A DNA stretch of 8,452 nucleotides from Deltaproteobacteria bacterium (GCA_003643935.1 QMLJ01000037.1:1-8452); one strand, 5' to 3'. Numbered from the stretch's first letter, positions 1 to 6,807 are shown. Translations and numbers: made by a program. The notes: generated by a model from the sequence alone, not told the origin.

Positions 1-852
1 ACCAACGTTATAGGTAAGATCAATCCATCGGAAGACACGAGGGCCATACTTGTACTCTCGGCCCATCACGACTCACCCAATTGCTACCGTATCTGGGACC
101 AGGACTTCAAGGGCAAAAGGTATATGCGTTTGATACATATTACCCAGATTATTATTTATTCTTTCCTTGGTTTCTTGCTGGTGGGTGCCTTGGTTGCTTC
201 TTTTCACTTGTTGCATTTCTGGAGGAACCTTACATACATTGATCTTCTATGGATACCATTTGGAATTGCAGTTGCCTACCTTTGGTGGTTCTGCAAGCTG
301 TTCACCCCTTATGCGCCCAGCCTCGGAGCCAATGACAACCTTGCGGCAGTTGCATCTGTCATAGGTGCAGGAAGACAATTGTCTGGAAATAGGCCCAGGC
401 ATACACAGGTTTGGCTTGTATCATTTGGTGCAGAGGAAAGGGGCTTCAAGGGATCACTCCACTTTGCAAAGAAGTACAAGTCCGAGCTCAAGGACGCACT
501 TATTGTGAATCTAGACTTAGTAGGCTCAGGTGAAAAGACAATGGTTATCACAAAAGAACCATATTACGGGGCAACGCTATCAGCTGAGGCGGTTGACCTA
601 ATACTCAATGCAGCCAAGAGGGCGGGTATTGATGCCATGCCGTACGTAACGCCTGCAGGTGGATCAGATGCCGCTGCACTCTGTTTCCATAATCTGAAGG
701 CGGCCTCTATCTTCAACCTGGGAGCTGACATGTGGCCTCCCATGTGGCATAACGACACGGACCAGCCAGAAGGCCTTGATCCCAGCGTCTTGGAAAACAT
801 GGTACACCTTCTTGAAGAGGCAGTAAGGGTAACTGACGAAGGCAGTGCATAG
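1..852 (+). CDS. M28-family zinc aminopeptidase with internal membrane hairpin (5' end missing)
   Basis: The frame is open from base 1 to a TAG at 850-852, so the N-terminus lies upstream; 283 residues are visible. All five di-zinc ligands of peptidase family M28 appear in order (window residues): HxD in SAHHDSP (H22, D24), D112 in GANDN, the Glu pair E145-E146 in GAEERG, D172 in NLDLVGSG and H250 in MWHNDTDQP. A GGSDAAAL stretch sits where M28 enzymes usually have GSDHxPF. M28 members are co-catalytic zinc exopeptidases that remove N-terminal residues from peptides. Oddly, HxD and the second ligand are separated by 88 residues holding two hydrophobic segments (about 49-71 and 80-101), so the catalytic domain is interrupted by a membrane hairpin. 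The ATG at 124 is internal: starting there would lose the first zinc ligands. The family call is firm; substrate and topology are unknown. Confidence 0.88.
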   Translation, partial: TNVIGKINPSEDTRAILVLSAHHDSPNCYRIWDQDFKGKRYMRLIHITQIIIYSFLGFLLVGALVASFHLLHFWRNLTYIDLLWIPFGIAVAYLWWFCKLFTPYAPSLGANDNLAAVASVIGAGRQLSGNRPRHTQVWLVSFGAEERGFKGSLHFAKKYKSELKDALIVNLDLVGSGEKTMVITKEPYYGATLSAEAVDLILNAAKRAGIDAMPYVTPAGGSDAAALCFHNLKAASIFNLGADMWPPMWHNDTDQPEGLDPSVLENMVHLLEEAVRVTDEGSA

Positions 853-947
853 AGGGAATCAGGCCTGTCCCTGAGGTCAAATTTTGAAATACCATTGGCT
901 TACTCATCATGGTAGAGATGGGTTTATTGGAATTAAACGGATACCAT

Positions 948-952
948 GGAGG
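948..952 (+). promoter_or_regulatory. Shine-Dalgarno site for rsmE
   Basis: GGAGG lies 11 bases before the ATG at 964. It supports that start over the in-frame ATG at 946, which has no Shine-Dalgarno site before it and would overlap this one. Confidence 0.6.
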
Positions 953-963
953 CTAATACAGCA

Positions 964-1650
964 ATGCCCAGATTTTTTGCAGAGATCCATGGGAGCAGGG
1001 CCATAATAAGGGGTAAGGATGTAAGCCACATAAGGGGTCCCTTGAGAATGGACATAGGTGAGAGGATACTTGTCCGCGATCATACCAAGGGATACGTTGG
1101 TATAATAAGGTCGATTGAACACGACAGGATTACCGTAGACATTGAAAGGAAGACACCCCTCGTAGACAGAACAAAAAGGACGATTCGACTTGGCATATGC
1201 ATGATCGCGCTGAAAGACATGGATACGATCGTCCGCTTTGCTACCGAACTTGGCGTATCTGAAATCATCCCTGTTGTTTCTTCCAGGTCCAATATCGTAA
1301 GGATATCGAGCAAGAGGTTCGAGAGATGGCAGGCAATCATCATGGAGGCAGTAAAGCAGTGTGAACGAAAGAGTATTCCAGTCCTTTACGATGTACTTGT
1401 TATGGATGATTTCATAAGGTCTTCATCAATCAGGTGGCCTTATAAGTATTTCGGGCATAAGGAAGGTGAGTTAAGCCTTGTGGATATCAAGCATGATGAC
1501 GTAGGTATTATAATAGGTCCTGAGGGCGGATTTACGGCTGACGAGATAGACATGCTCCATGATAATGCATTTATACCTGTCAACATGGGTAAGACCACGC
1601 TCAGGTCAATAACGTCTGCCATAACAGCAGTGGCTTTTCTAGGGATTTGA
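964..1650 (+). CDS. rsmE: 16S rRNA (uracil-N3)-methyltransferase, RsmE family
   Basis: This is a 228-residue SPOUT-type methyltransferase that uses SAM to methylate N3 of U1498 (E. coli numbering) in 16S rRNA. The start is placed at the second ATG because it gives MPRFFAE, the usual opening of the family, and has GGAGG upstream. An N-terminal PUA-like part (residues about 1-70) is followed by the knot domain: KDMDTIVRFATELGV (84-98), EAVKQCERKSIP (128-139), IGPEGGFTADE (184-194) and the knot-closing MGKTTLRSITSA (208-219). In most RsmE proteins the last motif reads LRxETA; here the Glu is replaced by Ile. The protein is slightly shorter than the usual 240-250 residues. It lies 111 bases after the peptidase gene, with no convincing promoter seen between them. 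A housekeeping role is expected, although the altered motif leaves some doubt about full activity or site choice. Confidence 0.88.
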   Translation: MPRFFAEIHGSRAIIRGKDVSHIRGPLRMDIGERILVRDHTKGYVGIIRSIEHDRITVDIERKTPLVDRTKRTIRLGICMIALKDMDTIVRFATELGVSEIIPVVSSRSNIVRISSKRFERWQAIIMEAVKQCERKSIPVLYDVLVMDDFIRSSSIRWPYKYFGHKEGELSLVDIKHDDVGIIIGPEGGFTADEIDMLHDNAFIPVNMGKTTLRSITSAITAVAFLGI

Positions 1651-1710
1651 CACGCTGCCTGATACCCGGATGTTATAATATGCCTTGATTAATTACTGGG
1701 ATGTGCATAC

Positions 1711-1739
1711 TTGACTTCACGCTCCTGTGGTACTATCTC
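1711..1739 (+). promoter_or_regulatory. Possible weak sigma70 promoter before the YugP-like gene
   Basis: TTGACT (1711-1716) is followed after 17 bases by TATCTC (1734-1739). The -35 box matches five of six consensus bases but the -10 only three, so this is a tentative call. Alternative spacings to TACTAT at 1731 are too short (14 bases). Confidence 0.25.
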
Positions 1740-1763
1740 AAATATGCATAAGGGAAGTATTGC

Positions 1764-1769
1764 AAGGAG
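1764..1769 (+). promoter_or_regulatory. Shine-Dalgarno site for the YugP-like protease
   Basis: AAGGAG with an 8-base gap to the ATG at 1778. A second AAGGAG copy at 1770-1775 is too close (2 bases) to serve that ATG. The site fixes the start at 1778 rather than at upstream in-frame GTG/ATG-like codons, matching the family's N-terminus. Confidence 0.7.
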
Positions 1770-1777
1770 AAGGAGCC

Positions 1778-2473
1778 ATGTTCTTCATAGATCCGCTCTA
1801 CATAATAATGATTTTGCCTGCCTTTATCTTGAGCATATATGCCCAGATAAAGGTGAAGAGTGCTTATGCCAGGTATTCTAAGATTCCCACCATGCGTGGT
1901 ATAACAGGGGCAGAGGCAGCACGCATGATACTTGTATCACAAGGCATAAACGATGTGGCCATTGAGCCGGCAAGGGGTTTTCTTACAGATCACTATGATC
2001 CCAGCTCAAGGGTCCTGAGATTATCAGAAGGCGTCTATAGTGGAACCTCCATTGCTTCTGTCGGCGTGGCAGCGCACGAGTCCGGACACGCTATTCAGCA
2101 TGCACGTGGATACGCACCTCTTAAGCTGAGAAGCGCACTTGTGCCTGTTACCATGCTGGGCTCAAACCTGGCGTGGCCGCTTTTGATAATCGGTTTCATA
2201 TTCATGTCCAGGTCGCTCATTACAGCTGGTATTGTATTCTTCAGTTTTGCTGTACTGTTCCAGCTTGTAACCCTACCCGTAGAATTTGATGCCTCAGCAA
2301 GGGCACTTAAGGTGTTACCGGCAACAGGCATCTTGACTGACAAAGAGGTCCAAGGTGCGAGAAAGGTACTCTCAGCAGCTGCAATGACCTATGTTGCAGC
2401 AGCAGCAGCAGCCATACTGCAGCTTCTATACTTCATGCTAAGGGCAGGGCTCCTTGGGGGCGGCGATGATTAG
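1778..2473 (+). CDS. Membrane zinc metallopeptidase, YugP family
   Basis: This 231-residue protein matches the Zn_peptidase_2 (YugP-like) family in length and motifs. It opens with a membrane anchor (residues about 4-23). DHYDPSSRVLRLS (71-83) follows, then the zinc motif HESGHAIQH (100-108; HExxH = H100, E101, H104). Two membrane segments (about 120-141 and 146-167) come next, then LPVEFDASARA (167-177), whose E169 is the likely third zinc ligand, and a last alanine-rich helix (about 199-222). Family members are inner-membrane metalloproteases of poorly known substrate, proposed to act in membrane protein turnover. The start at 1778 is chosen from its AAGGAG site and because MFFIDPLYII resembles the usual family start. 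It stands alone between rsmE and a convergent gene, so context gives no clue to its substrate. Confidence 0.9.
   Translation: MFFIDPLYIIMILPAFILSIYAQIKVKSAYARYSKIPTMRGITGAEAARMILVSQGINDVAIEPARGFLTDHYDPSSRVLRLSEGVYSGTSIASVGVAAHESGHAIQHARGYAPLKLRSALVPVTMLGSNLAWPLLIIGFIFMSRSLITAGIVFFSFAVLFQLVTLPVEFDASARALKVLPATGILTDKEVQGARKVLSAAAMTYVAAAAAAILQLLYFMLRAGLLGGGDD
2396..2410 (+). repeat. (GCA)5 trinucleotide run inside the YugP-like gene
   Basis: Five GCA triplets in a row, followed by GCC, encode part of the poly-alanine stretch of the last membrane helix. Slippage would change the helix length by whole residues without a frameshift. Probably only a consequence of the alanine-rich helix. Confidence 0.8.
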
Positions 2474-2501
2474 CTCTCTACACACTTCTCATCGCCATCC
2501 C
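2457..2501. terminator. Hairpin at the convergent gene junction, possible terminator
   Basis: GGCGATGA (2462-2469) and TCATCGCC (2489-2496) form a perfect 8-bp stem. After one mismatch it extends by GGGG (2457-2460) against TCCC (2498-2501), with one G-T pair. The 19-base loop contains the protease stop codon. The stem lies between two genes that run towards each other, the right place for a shared terminator. Neither strand has a clear U-tract after it, so intrinsic termination is uncertain. Confidence 0.4.
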
Positions 2502-2526
2502 ATAAGCGTTCGGTCCTCGTTTACCA

Positions 2527-4065
2527 TCAGGCCTTGACTTTGTCCTTGTACATGTCCCTCAGCTTGTATTTCAGCACCTTGCCAGACACGTTCCTCGGTA
2601 GTGCATCAACTATCTCCAATAGCCTGGGTATCTTGTAGTCTGCGAGTCTTGGCTTGAGGAAGTCTCTAAGCTCGTTGAGATCAAGGCTCTCTCCTGGTTT
2701 AAGGCTGACAACCGCCATGACGGTCTCACCCCAGGTGGGATGTGGTATGCCAACAACCACGCCCTCGGCTATCTTGGGATTTTCTGCCATGGCATCCTCC
2801 ACCTCCTTGGAGTAAACATTCTCACCACCTGTTATGATCATGTCCTTCTTCCTGTCGACAAGCGTGATATAGCCTTCATCATCCATCACGGCAAGGTCAC
2901 CGGAATAGACCCACCCATCTTTTATAGTCTCTGCTGTTGCCTCTGGGTTCTTATAATACTCCTTCATTGCCATTTCGCCCTTTATAACTAATTCTCCAAC
3001 CACGTCGGGCTCGGTTATAGTATTCCCGTTGTCATCTACAAGTCGACACTCCATGTTTACGACGTACTTCCCGCCCGCCCCCGCCTTTCTTATCTGGTCC
3101 TTTGGCAGGAGGGCCACTCCACCTGGGCCAGCCTCTGTAAAACCGCACAGACAGAAGAAACTGGTGGTCTTGAACTTGTCCATCATCTGCTTGACACCTT
3201 CCCTGGACATGGGTGCTGCACCGTATCCATAGTATCGGACCGAGCTCAAGTCGTACTTTTCGAAGTCCTTTGCTCCCATGAGCATGGTGAACATAATGGG
3301 TGCCCCGAAGAAGAGTGTTACCCTCTCCTGCTCCATAAGTTTCAACACGTTCTCGGGAGGCCAGAAGTCCTTGTTGACTATGTGGGTAGCTCCTACATAG
3401 GTGCCGGGGTTCAGGTACAGGTTAAGCTCTGCTGAGTGGAAAAGAGGGGCCGCGTGTATGATCCTGTCCTCCGGGTTTATCCCTATGAGGGATGTCATAG
3501 ACGCAGTTATGACCATGTGGGCGTGGTGAACAAAAAGTGCGCCCTTTGGCCTGCCCGTTGTGCCGGAGGTGTATAATATCTCGCTCTCGTCGAATTCATC
3601 CACATTGACGCCAGGCTCGTCAATGTTACCTGTATCAAGGACTTCTTCTATGGGATCAATACCTTCAAACCTCCCAGCTCCTGCCGAGAAAAAACCGCGT
3701 ATCCCCTTTAGCCTTGGCTTCATGTCACTTATGGCCTGTGAGAATATGTCATCGAATACAACACTTATTGCGTCACAGTTGTTGAAGATATATTCTGCCT
3801 CGGGCGGAGCCAGCCTGAAGTTAACAGGTACGGCAACACCACCTGCCTTTACTATTCCATAGAAAGTAAGCACGAACATGTCTGTGTTCATCATCCACAT
3901 TGCCACCTTGTCACCCTTTTTCAAGCCCAGGCCTATCAATGCATTGGCTATGGTATTGACCTTCTCGTTTACCTCCTTCCATGTATACCTCTTGTCCTCG
4001 AATATCAGGCCTTCCTTGTCAGGTACCATCCTTGCATTCCTTGTCACCAAATAACCTAAATCCAT
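2527..4065 (-). CDS. Acyl-CoA synthetase, AMP-forming (ANL superfamily)
   Basis: This 512-residue enzyme activates a carboxylic acid with ATP to an acyl-AMP and then forms the acyl-CoA. The ANL motifs are complete: P-loop YTSGTTGRPKG (165-175), GYGAAPMS (280-287), GFTEAGPG (308-315), YSGDLA with ribose-binding Asp (387-392), hinge region LVDRKKDMIITGGENVY (402-418), and C-terminal PRNVSGKVLKYKLR (490-503) with the catalytic Lys at 496. Length and motif style fit medium/long-chain fatty-acid or aryl-acid CoA ligases (FadD/MenE-like); the chain length cannot be read from sequence. The start ATG has AAAGGAG 6 bases upstream. The gene has its own promoter candidate and a leader of about 120 bases, so it seems separately regulated from the upstream c-di-GMP genes. 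Beside a 2-oxoacid:ferredoxin oxidoreductase it may serve in making or salvaging acyl-CoAs; that link is inference. Confidence 0.93.
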   Translation of the reverse strand: MDLGYLVTRNARMVPDKEGLIFEDKRYTWKEVNEKVNTIANALIGLGLKKGDKVAMWMMNTDMFVLTFYGIVKAGGVAVPVNFRLAPPEAEYIFNNCDAISVVFDDIFSQAISDMKPRLKGIRGFFSAGAGRFEGIDPIEEVLDTGNIDEPGVNVDEFDESEILYTSGTTGRPKGALFVHHAHMVITASMTSLIGINPEDRIIHAAPLFHSAELNLYLNPGTYVGATHIVNKDFWPPENVLKLMEQERVTLFFGAPIMFTMLMGAKDFEKYDLSSVRYYGYGAAPMSREGVKQMMDKFKTTSFFCLCGFTEAGPGGVALLPKDQIRKAGAGGKYVVNMECRLVDDNGNTITEPDVVGELVIKGEMAMKEYYKNPEATAETIKDGWVYSGDLAVMDDEGYITLVDRKKDMIITGGENVYSKEVEDAMAENPKIAEGVVVGIPHPTWGETVMAVVSLKPGESLDLNELRDFLKPRLADYKIPRLLEIVDALPRNVSGKVLKYKLRDMYKDKVKA

Positions 4066-4114
4066 AAATAATCTCCTTTCATTGATATTTTACACCAACA
4101 ATAAAACCTTGTCC

Positions 4115-4141
4115 TCTTAAGGTGCTGTTAACCAGTTAAGA
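4115..4141. promoter_or_regulatory. Inverted repeat in the acyl-CoA synthetase leader, possible operator
   Basis: TCTTAA (4115-4120) and TTAAGA (4136-4141) are perfect inverted arms 15 bases apart, around a GTTAAC palindrome. They lie between the promoter candidate and the start of the acyl-CoA synthetase gene. A repressor site or leader structure is possible; 6-bp AT-rich arms can also arise by chance. Confidence 0.25.
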
Positions 4142-4189
4142 AGATGCCCAATTGAAGGCTATCTCATCGTAGATGATGAATTTATCCAT

Positions 4190-4217
4190 AAAATAGTCTT
4201 GTATTTCTATGTGTCAA
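4190..4217 (-). promoter_or_regulatory. Promoter candidate for the acyl-CoA synthetase gene
   Basis: On the minus strand a perfect TTGACA (4217-4212) is followed after 16 bases by TATTTT (4195-4190), four of six matches to TATAAT. Transcription would start near 4183 and give a leader of about 118 bases. The position, directly after the upstream hydrolase gene ends at 4254, fits an independent promoter. Confidence 0.5.
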
Positions 4218-4253
4218 CCCCGCGGGCTTAACAGTAGTCCTTAACCGCTTGAT

Positions 4254-4994
4254 TCAGACTGACCTTGAATATGTAAATCCCTCCCCTGGATTCAATATCT
4301 TAATGGGCAACTCCCCCATTATCTCTTTGAGATCCTTAACAGGGTCCTCTAGCGCCTCAAGGCTCAGGCGGAACGCACCCCAGTGCACCGGCACCATTAT
4401 CTCGGCCCCTAAGTCCTTGAATGCCTTGATGGAGTCTGAGGGAGAGAGGTGATTTATCCTGAACCAGAATGGTCTGTAGCATCCAATAGGCAGGCATGCC
4501 ACGTCTATCCTGGAATGCCTTGATATGGCATTAAAATGTCTACCGTACCCTGTATCTCCGGCCACGTAGACCGTGGCCTCCTCGGTTGTTACGATATAGC
4601 CAACATAGCCTCTCCAAAAGTCGTATACGTTCCTTGCACCCCAGTGTTTTGCAGGTGTGGCTGTTATTGTTGCCCCGGGAATATGTACCTGTTGCCATGG
4701 TCTCATCTCAATGATATCTTTCTTGCCAGCCTTCCTTACTATATCTGACGTGTTCCATGCTGAGATAACCAGTACACTATTATCAAGTGCTCTAAGCGTC
4801 GGGATATCCATGTGGTCGTAATGGGCATGGGTAAGTAGGACTACATTGAACCCGGTCATATCGGGTATCTTTACAGGAGGGGGGTATGCCCTTTTTATAA
4901 AAAGTGCCCGCATACTGAACATGGGGTCTACCAATATTCTTGTGCCCCGCGACTCAAGCGATACAGATGCATGGCCTAGATAGGTAATCCTAAT
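4254..4994 (-). CDS. Metallo-beta-lactamase-fold hydrolase, UlaG/NAPE-PLD-like; apparent AUU start
   Basis: About 246 residues with the metal site of the COG2220-type MBL hydrolases. Counting from the proposed start: the opening strand holds TYLGHASVSL (4-13), followed by ILVDP (20-24), HAHYDH (56-61), PAKHWGAR (114-121), AGDTGYG (145-151), an IGCYRPFW-INHLSPSDS block with H182, and PVHWGAF (202-208) with H204. Relatives hydrolyse phosphodiester or lactone bonds (NAPE-phospholipase D, UlaG), but this substrate is unknown. No ATG, GTG, TTG or CTG lies between the in-frame stop at 5007-5009 and the conserved GHAS strand. The first standard start is TTG at 4934, which would remove that strand. 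ATT at 4994-4992 has GAGGG 9 bases upstream and overlaps the stop of the PilZ gene (ATTAG), suggesting translational coupling. The product family is sure; the start is moderately supported and could instead reflect a sequence error. Confidence 0.8.
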   Translation of the reverse strand: MRITYLGHASVSLESRGTRILVDPMFSMRALFIKRAYPPPVKIPDMTGFNVVLLTHAHYDHMDIPTLRALDNSVLVISAWNTSDIVRKAGKKDIIEMRPWQQVHIPGATITATPAKHWGARNVYDFWRGYVGYIVTTEEATVYVAGDTGYGRHFNAISRHSRIDVACLPIGCYRPFWFRINHLSPSDSIKAFKDLGAEIMVPVHWGAFRLSLEALEDPVKDLKEIMGELPIKILNPGEGFTYSRSV

Positions 4995-5820
4995 GTTTCC
5001 TATCCCTCAGTATTTCTCTCTGCCTCTTGAAGAGGTAACGTATGATGTCCTCTTTGCTCTCTGGGTCGAGCTGTACGAAGTGGGCTGCTACAGCATAGTT
5101 CATGCTTGTGGCGTCATATGTTGTAAGTTCCTTTGTCCTTATAACCTCGGCCAGTACCCTTAAAAACAGCAGTGGCATCATCGGGAGGATCATGTCGACC
5201 TCAACAAGGTCACCCTTTTCCAGGGGAGAGCTGGAAATGAACTTTATCCCGGATGCGCTTATGTTTACATCCTTGGGGGAGGTCTTGATGAGTGGCACAA
5301 AGTCTTCTGCAAGGAAGATGTGGATGAGCAGGTCAAGTTTTCTATTTACTTCCCACAAAGCCTGGCTGAAGGGAGGTTCGCTTGTTCTTGGTAAATCGTC
5401 AATACCTGGATATCCGTACTTACCCTTTAGAAAAGAATCTATTATGAGTCTGTTGGCCCGTATCTTTAAAAGTGCATCTGGTATTACCTTGCCTTTATCA
5501 GCAGCGTGCGCCAAAAATTTAACGCTATAGTATATCTTGTCGTATATTCTGACGTCCTGCCTTCTCTCTTTGCCAGGCTTTACAGTGAAGTCCATCCTAA
5601 GCCTAAATGCATTGTCCTTTCTGTCCATGACCTTTGCATGGCATGCATCATGACCATCAGAGACCTTTACCATCTGTTCCGGTGAGATATTAAGCGCGCT
5701 TTCCGGGGTAAAAATAAATTCATCGTCAGATATCTCGGTTATTTTACCCTTTATTATGGTCCCATCAGGTGTATGCAAGGTGAGCTCGGAATTGATATCC
5801 AGGATTTTGTCGATCTTCAT
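4990..5820 (-). CDS. PilZ-type c-di-GMP receptor with helical insert
   Basis: This 276-residue cytosolic protein starts with a small beta-rich region (about 1-80) resembling the N-terminal domain of YcgR-like proteins. Then come the two c-di-GMP binding motifs of PilZ domains: RRQDVR (86-91, RxxxR) and NISASG (186-191, [D/N]xSxxG). They are separated by about 95 residues, including predicted helices (about 112-132 and 150-172, with NRKLDLLIHIF), where ordinary PilZ domains have a short strand and loop. The remaining strands (200-250) and the closing helix EDIIRYLFKRQREILR (257-272) look normal. The layout recalls atypical (tPilZ-like) receptors but keeps the canonical binding residues. It begins 6 bases after the diguanylate cyclase gene and overlaps the following hydrolase by 5 bases, so the cyclase probably makes its ligand. 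Output partner unknown; no flagellar or pilus genes are nearby. Confidence 0.82.
   Translation of the reverse strand: MKIDKILDINSELTLHTPDGTIIKGKITEISDDEFIFTPESALNISPEQMVKVSDGHDACHAKVMDRKDNAFRLRMDFTVKPGKERRQDVRIYDKIYYSVKFLAHAADKGKVIPDALLKIRANRLIIDSFLKGKYGYPGIDDLPRTSEPPFSQALWEVNRKLDLLIHIFLAEDFVPLIKTSPKDVNISASGIKFISSSPLEKGDLVEVDMILPMMPLLFLRVLAEVIRTKELTTYDATSMNYAVAAHFVQLDPESKEDIIRYLFKRQREILRDRKH
5004..5008 (-). promoter_or_regulatory. Shine-Dalgarno site for the AUU-started hydrolase
   Basis: GAGGG on the minus strand, inside the end of the PilZ gene, sits 9 bases before the ATT at 4994. It is the main support for that unusual start. Confidence 0.45.
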
Positions 5821-5826
5821 CTCGGG

Positions 5827-6807
5827 TTATTCTACCTCTATTCTATTCTTTCCTTTGTTCTTTGCCTCGTAGAGGGCTATGTCAGCTTTTCTTACAAGAT
5901 CTGAAGGAGAAAGCCCGACCTTATACTGGGTAAGCCCCTGGCTTAAGGTTAACTTGTGACCGGGTATTATTGACATGCGTTCGATGTTTCTCCTTATCCT
6001 CTCGGCCAGTTTCAATGCATTGGATAAGCCTGTGTGCGGCATTATAACCATGAATTCCTCACCCCCGTAACGGAAAACCATGTCGCTTTTCCTTACAGAT
6101 TCTTTTATTTTATCGGCAACTGCCCTAAGTACCCTATCGCCTGCTTGGTGGCCGTAACGGTCATTTACATCCTTAAACCAGTCTATGTCCAGCATTATTA
6201 AAGAGAACGTATCACCATATCTGAATACCCTGTCGCATTCTACGGCGAGCATCTGTTCAAACGCTCGGTGGTTGAAGAGGCCGGTAAGACTGTCACTGAA
6301 GGCCATATTCTTTAATTGTTCGTTATCAATGAGTTTTGTCATGGCAGGCGCCAATATTTTGACCCAGTCCCTGAATATGTATTCATGAGTCCCCGAGTTT
6401 ATGCTTAGTAAGACCGAGGCCCTGGTTTTTTGTATTATGGCCATGTCCACGCGTTCCTTTAATACCGGGGGGTGGCCGCCTATCTTTACCTTGAAGTAAG
6501 AATAATTCCCCTTGTTTTCCATCTTTTCCAGCATTCTATTTGTATCCCTGGTGCCCCCGTCTTTAGGGTCTAGTACAGAGTATATACTCGTGCCCAGTTC
6601 ATTAAGGTTGACATACATTGCTGGTGCAGAGATGGGGAATGTTTGTCCCATCAAGGATACGAGGTCTACGAATGCCTGGTGTGCAGATGGTCTTGTCAGC
6701 ATGGTAACAATACTTTCGGTGAAAAGGGCGAGTGGTTTGGAATCGGTCCATTCCCCCCAAGGATGGTAAACCTCGATACTCCCGTCTACAGTCTCTTTAA
6801 GTATCAT
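5827..6807 (-). CDS. Diguanylate cyclase (GAF-like sensor + GGDEF)
   Basis: This 326-residue protein should make c-di-GMP from two GTP. Residues about 170-326 form the GGDEF domain: DSLTGLFNHRAFE (172-184), the metal-binding LDIDWFKDVND (206-216), the active-site GGEEF (248-252) and the product-inhibition site RKSD (239-242) exactly five residues before it. The cyclase is therefore probably active and feedback-inhibited. Residues about 25-160 look like a diverged GAF-type sensory domain without membrane segments, so the protein is cytosolic; its signal is unknown. There is no EAL or HD-GYP domain. The start ATG has GGAGG four bases upstream. It is the first gene of the minus-strand block and lies 6 bases before the PilZ receptor gene. 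It is divergent from the lrp-type gene, with 112 bases between; no clear promoter for it was found there. Confidence 0.92.
   Translation of the reverse strand: MILKETVDGSIEVYHPWGEWTDSKPLALFTESIVTMLTRPSAHQAFVDLVSLMGQTFPISAPAMYVNLNELGTSIYSVLDPKDGGTRDTNRMLEKMENKGNYSYFKVKIGGHPPVLKERVDMAIIQKTRASVLLSINSGTHEYIFRDWVKILAPAMTKLIDNEQLKNMAFSDSLTGLFNHRAFEQMLAVECDRVFRYGDTFSLIMLDIDWFKDVNDRYGHQAGDRVLRAVADKIKESVRKSDMVFRYGGEEFMVIMPHTGLSNALKLAERIRRNIERMSIIPGHKLTLSQGLTQYKVGLSPSDLVRKADIALYEAKNKGKNRIEVE

Noticed and set aside
853..874. Short hairpins (AGGGA/TCCCT or TCAGG/CCTGA) after the peptidase stop, as a terminator
   Set aside because: Only 5-bp stems that exclude each other, and no T-run directly after them; ATTTTG follows about 10 bases later.
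946..963. Earlier ATG start for rsmE, adding six residues
   Set aside because: It has no Shine-Dalgarno site, would overlap the GGAGG serving ATG 964, and the family normally begins MPRFF.
1647..1679. Perfect TTGACA and TATAAT hexamers as a promoter for the YugP-like gene
   Set aside because: The spacer is 21 bases, too long for sigma70, and TTGACA overlaps the rsmE stop codon; likely chance.
4136..4189. 17-codon minus-strand small ORF in the acyl-CoA synthetase leader (possible leader peptide)
   Set aside because: No Shine-Dalgarno site, its ATG overlaps the proposed -10 region and so lies before the likely transcript start, and it has no runs of regulatory codons.
4254..4934. TTG at 4934 as the true start of the MBL-fold hydrolase
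   Set aside because: It would delete the conserved first strand (LGHAS to ILVDP) that is encoded in frame just upstream.
5102..5530. Plus-strand 142-codon open frame opposite the PilZ gene
   Set aside because: It is antisense to a gene with conserved motifs, has no ribosome site, and its protein resembles no family.
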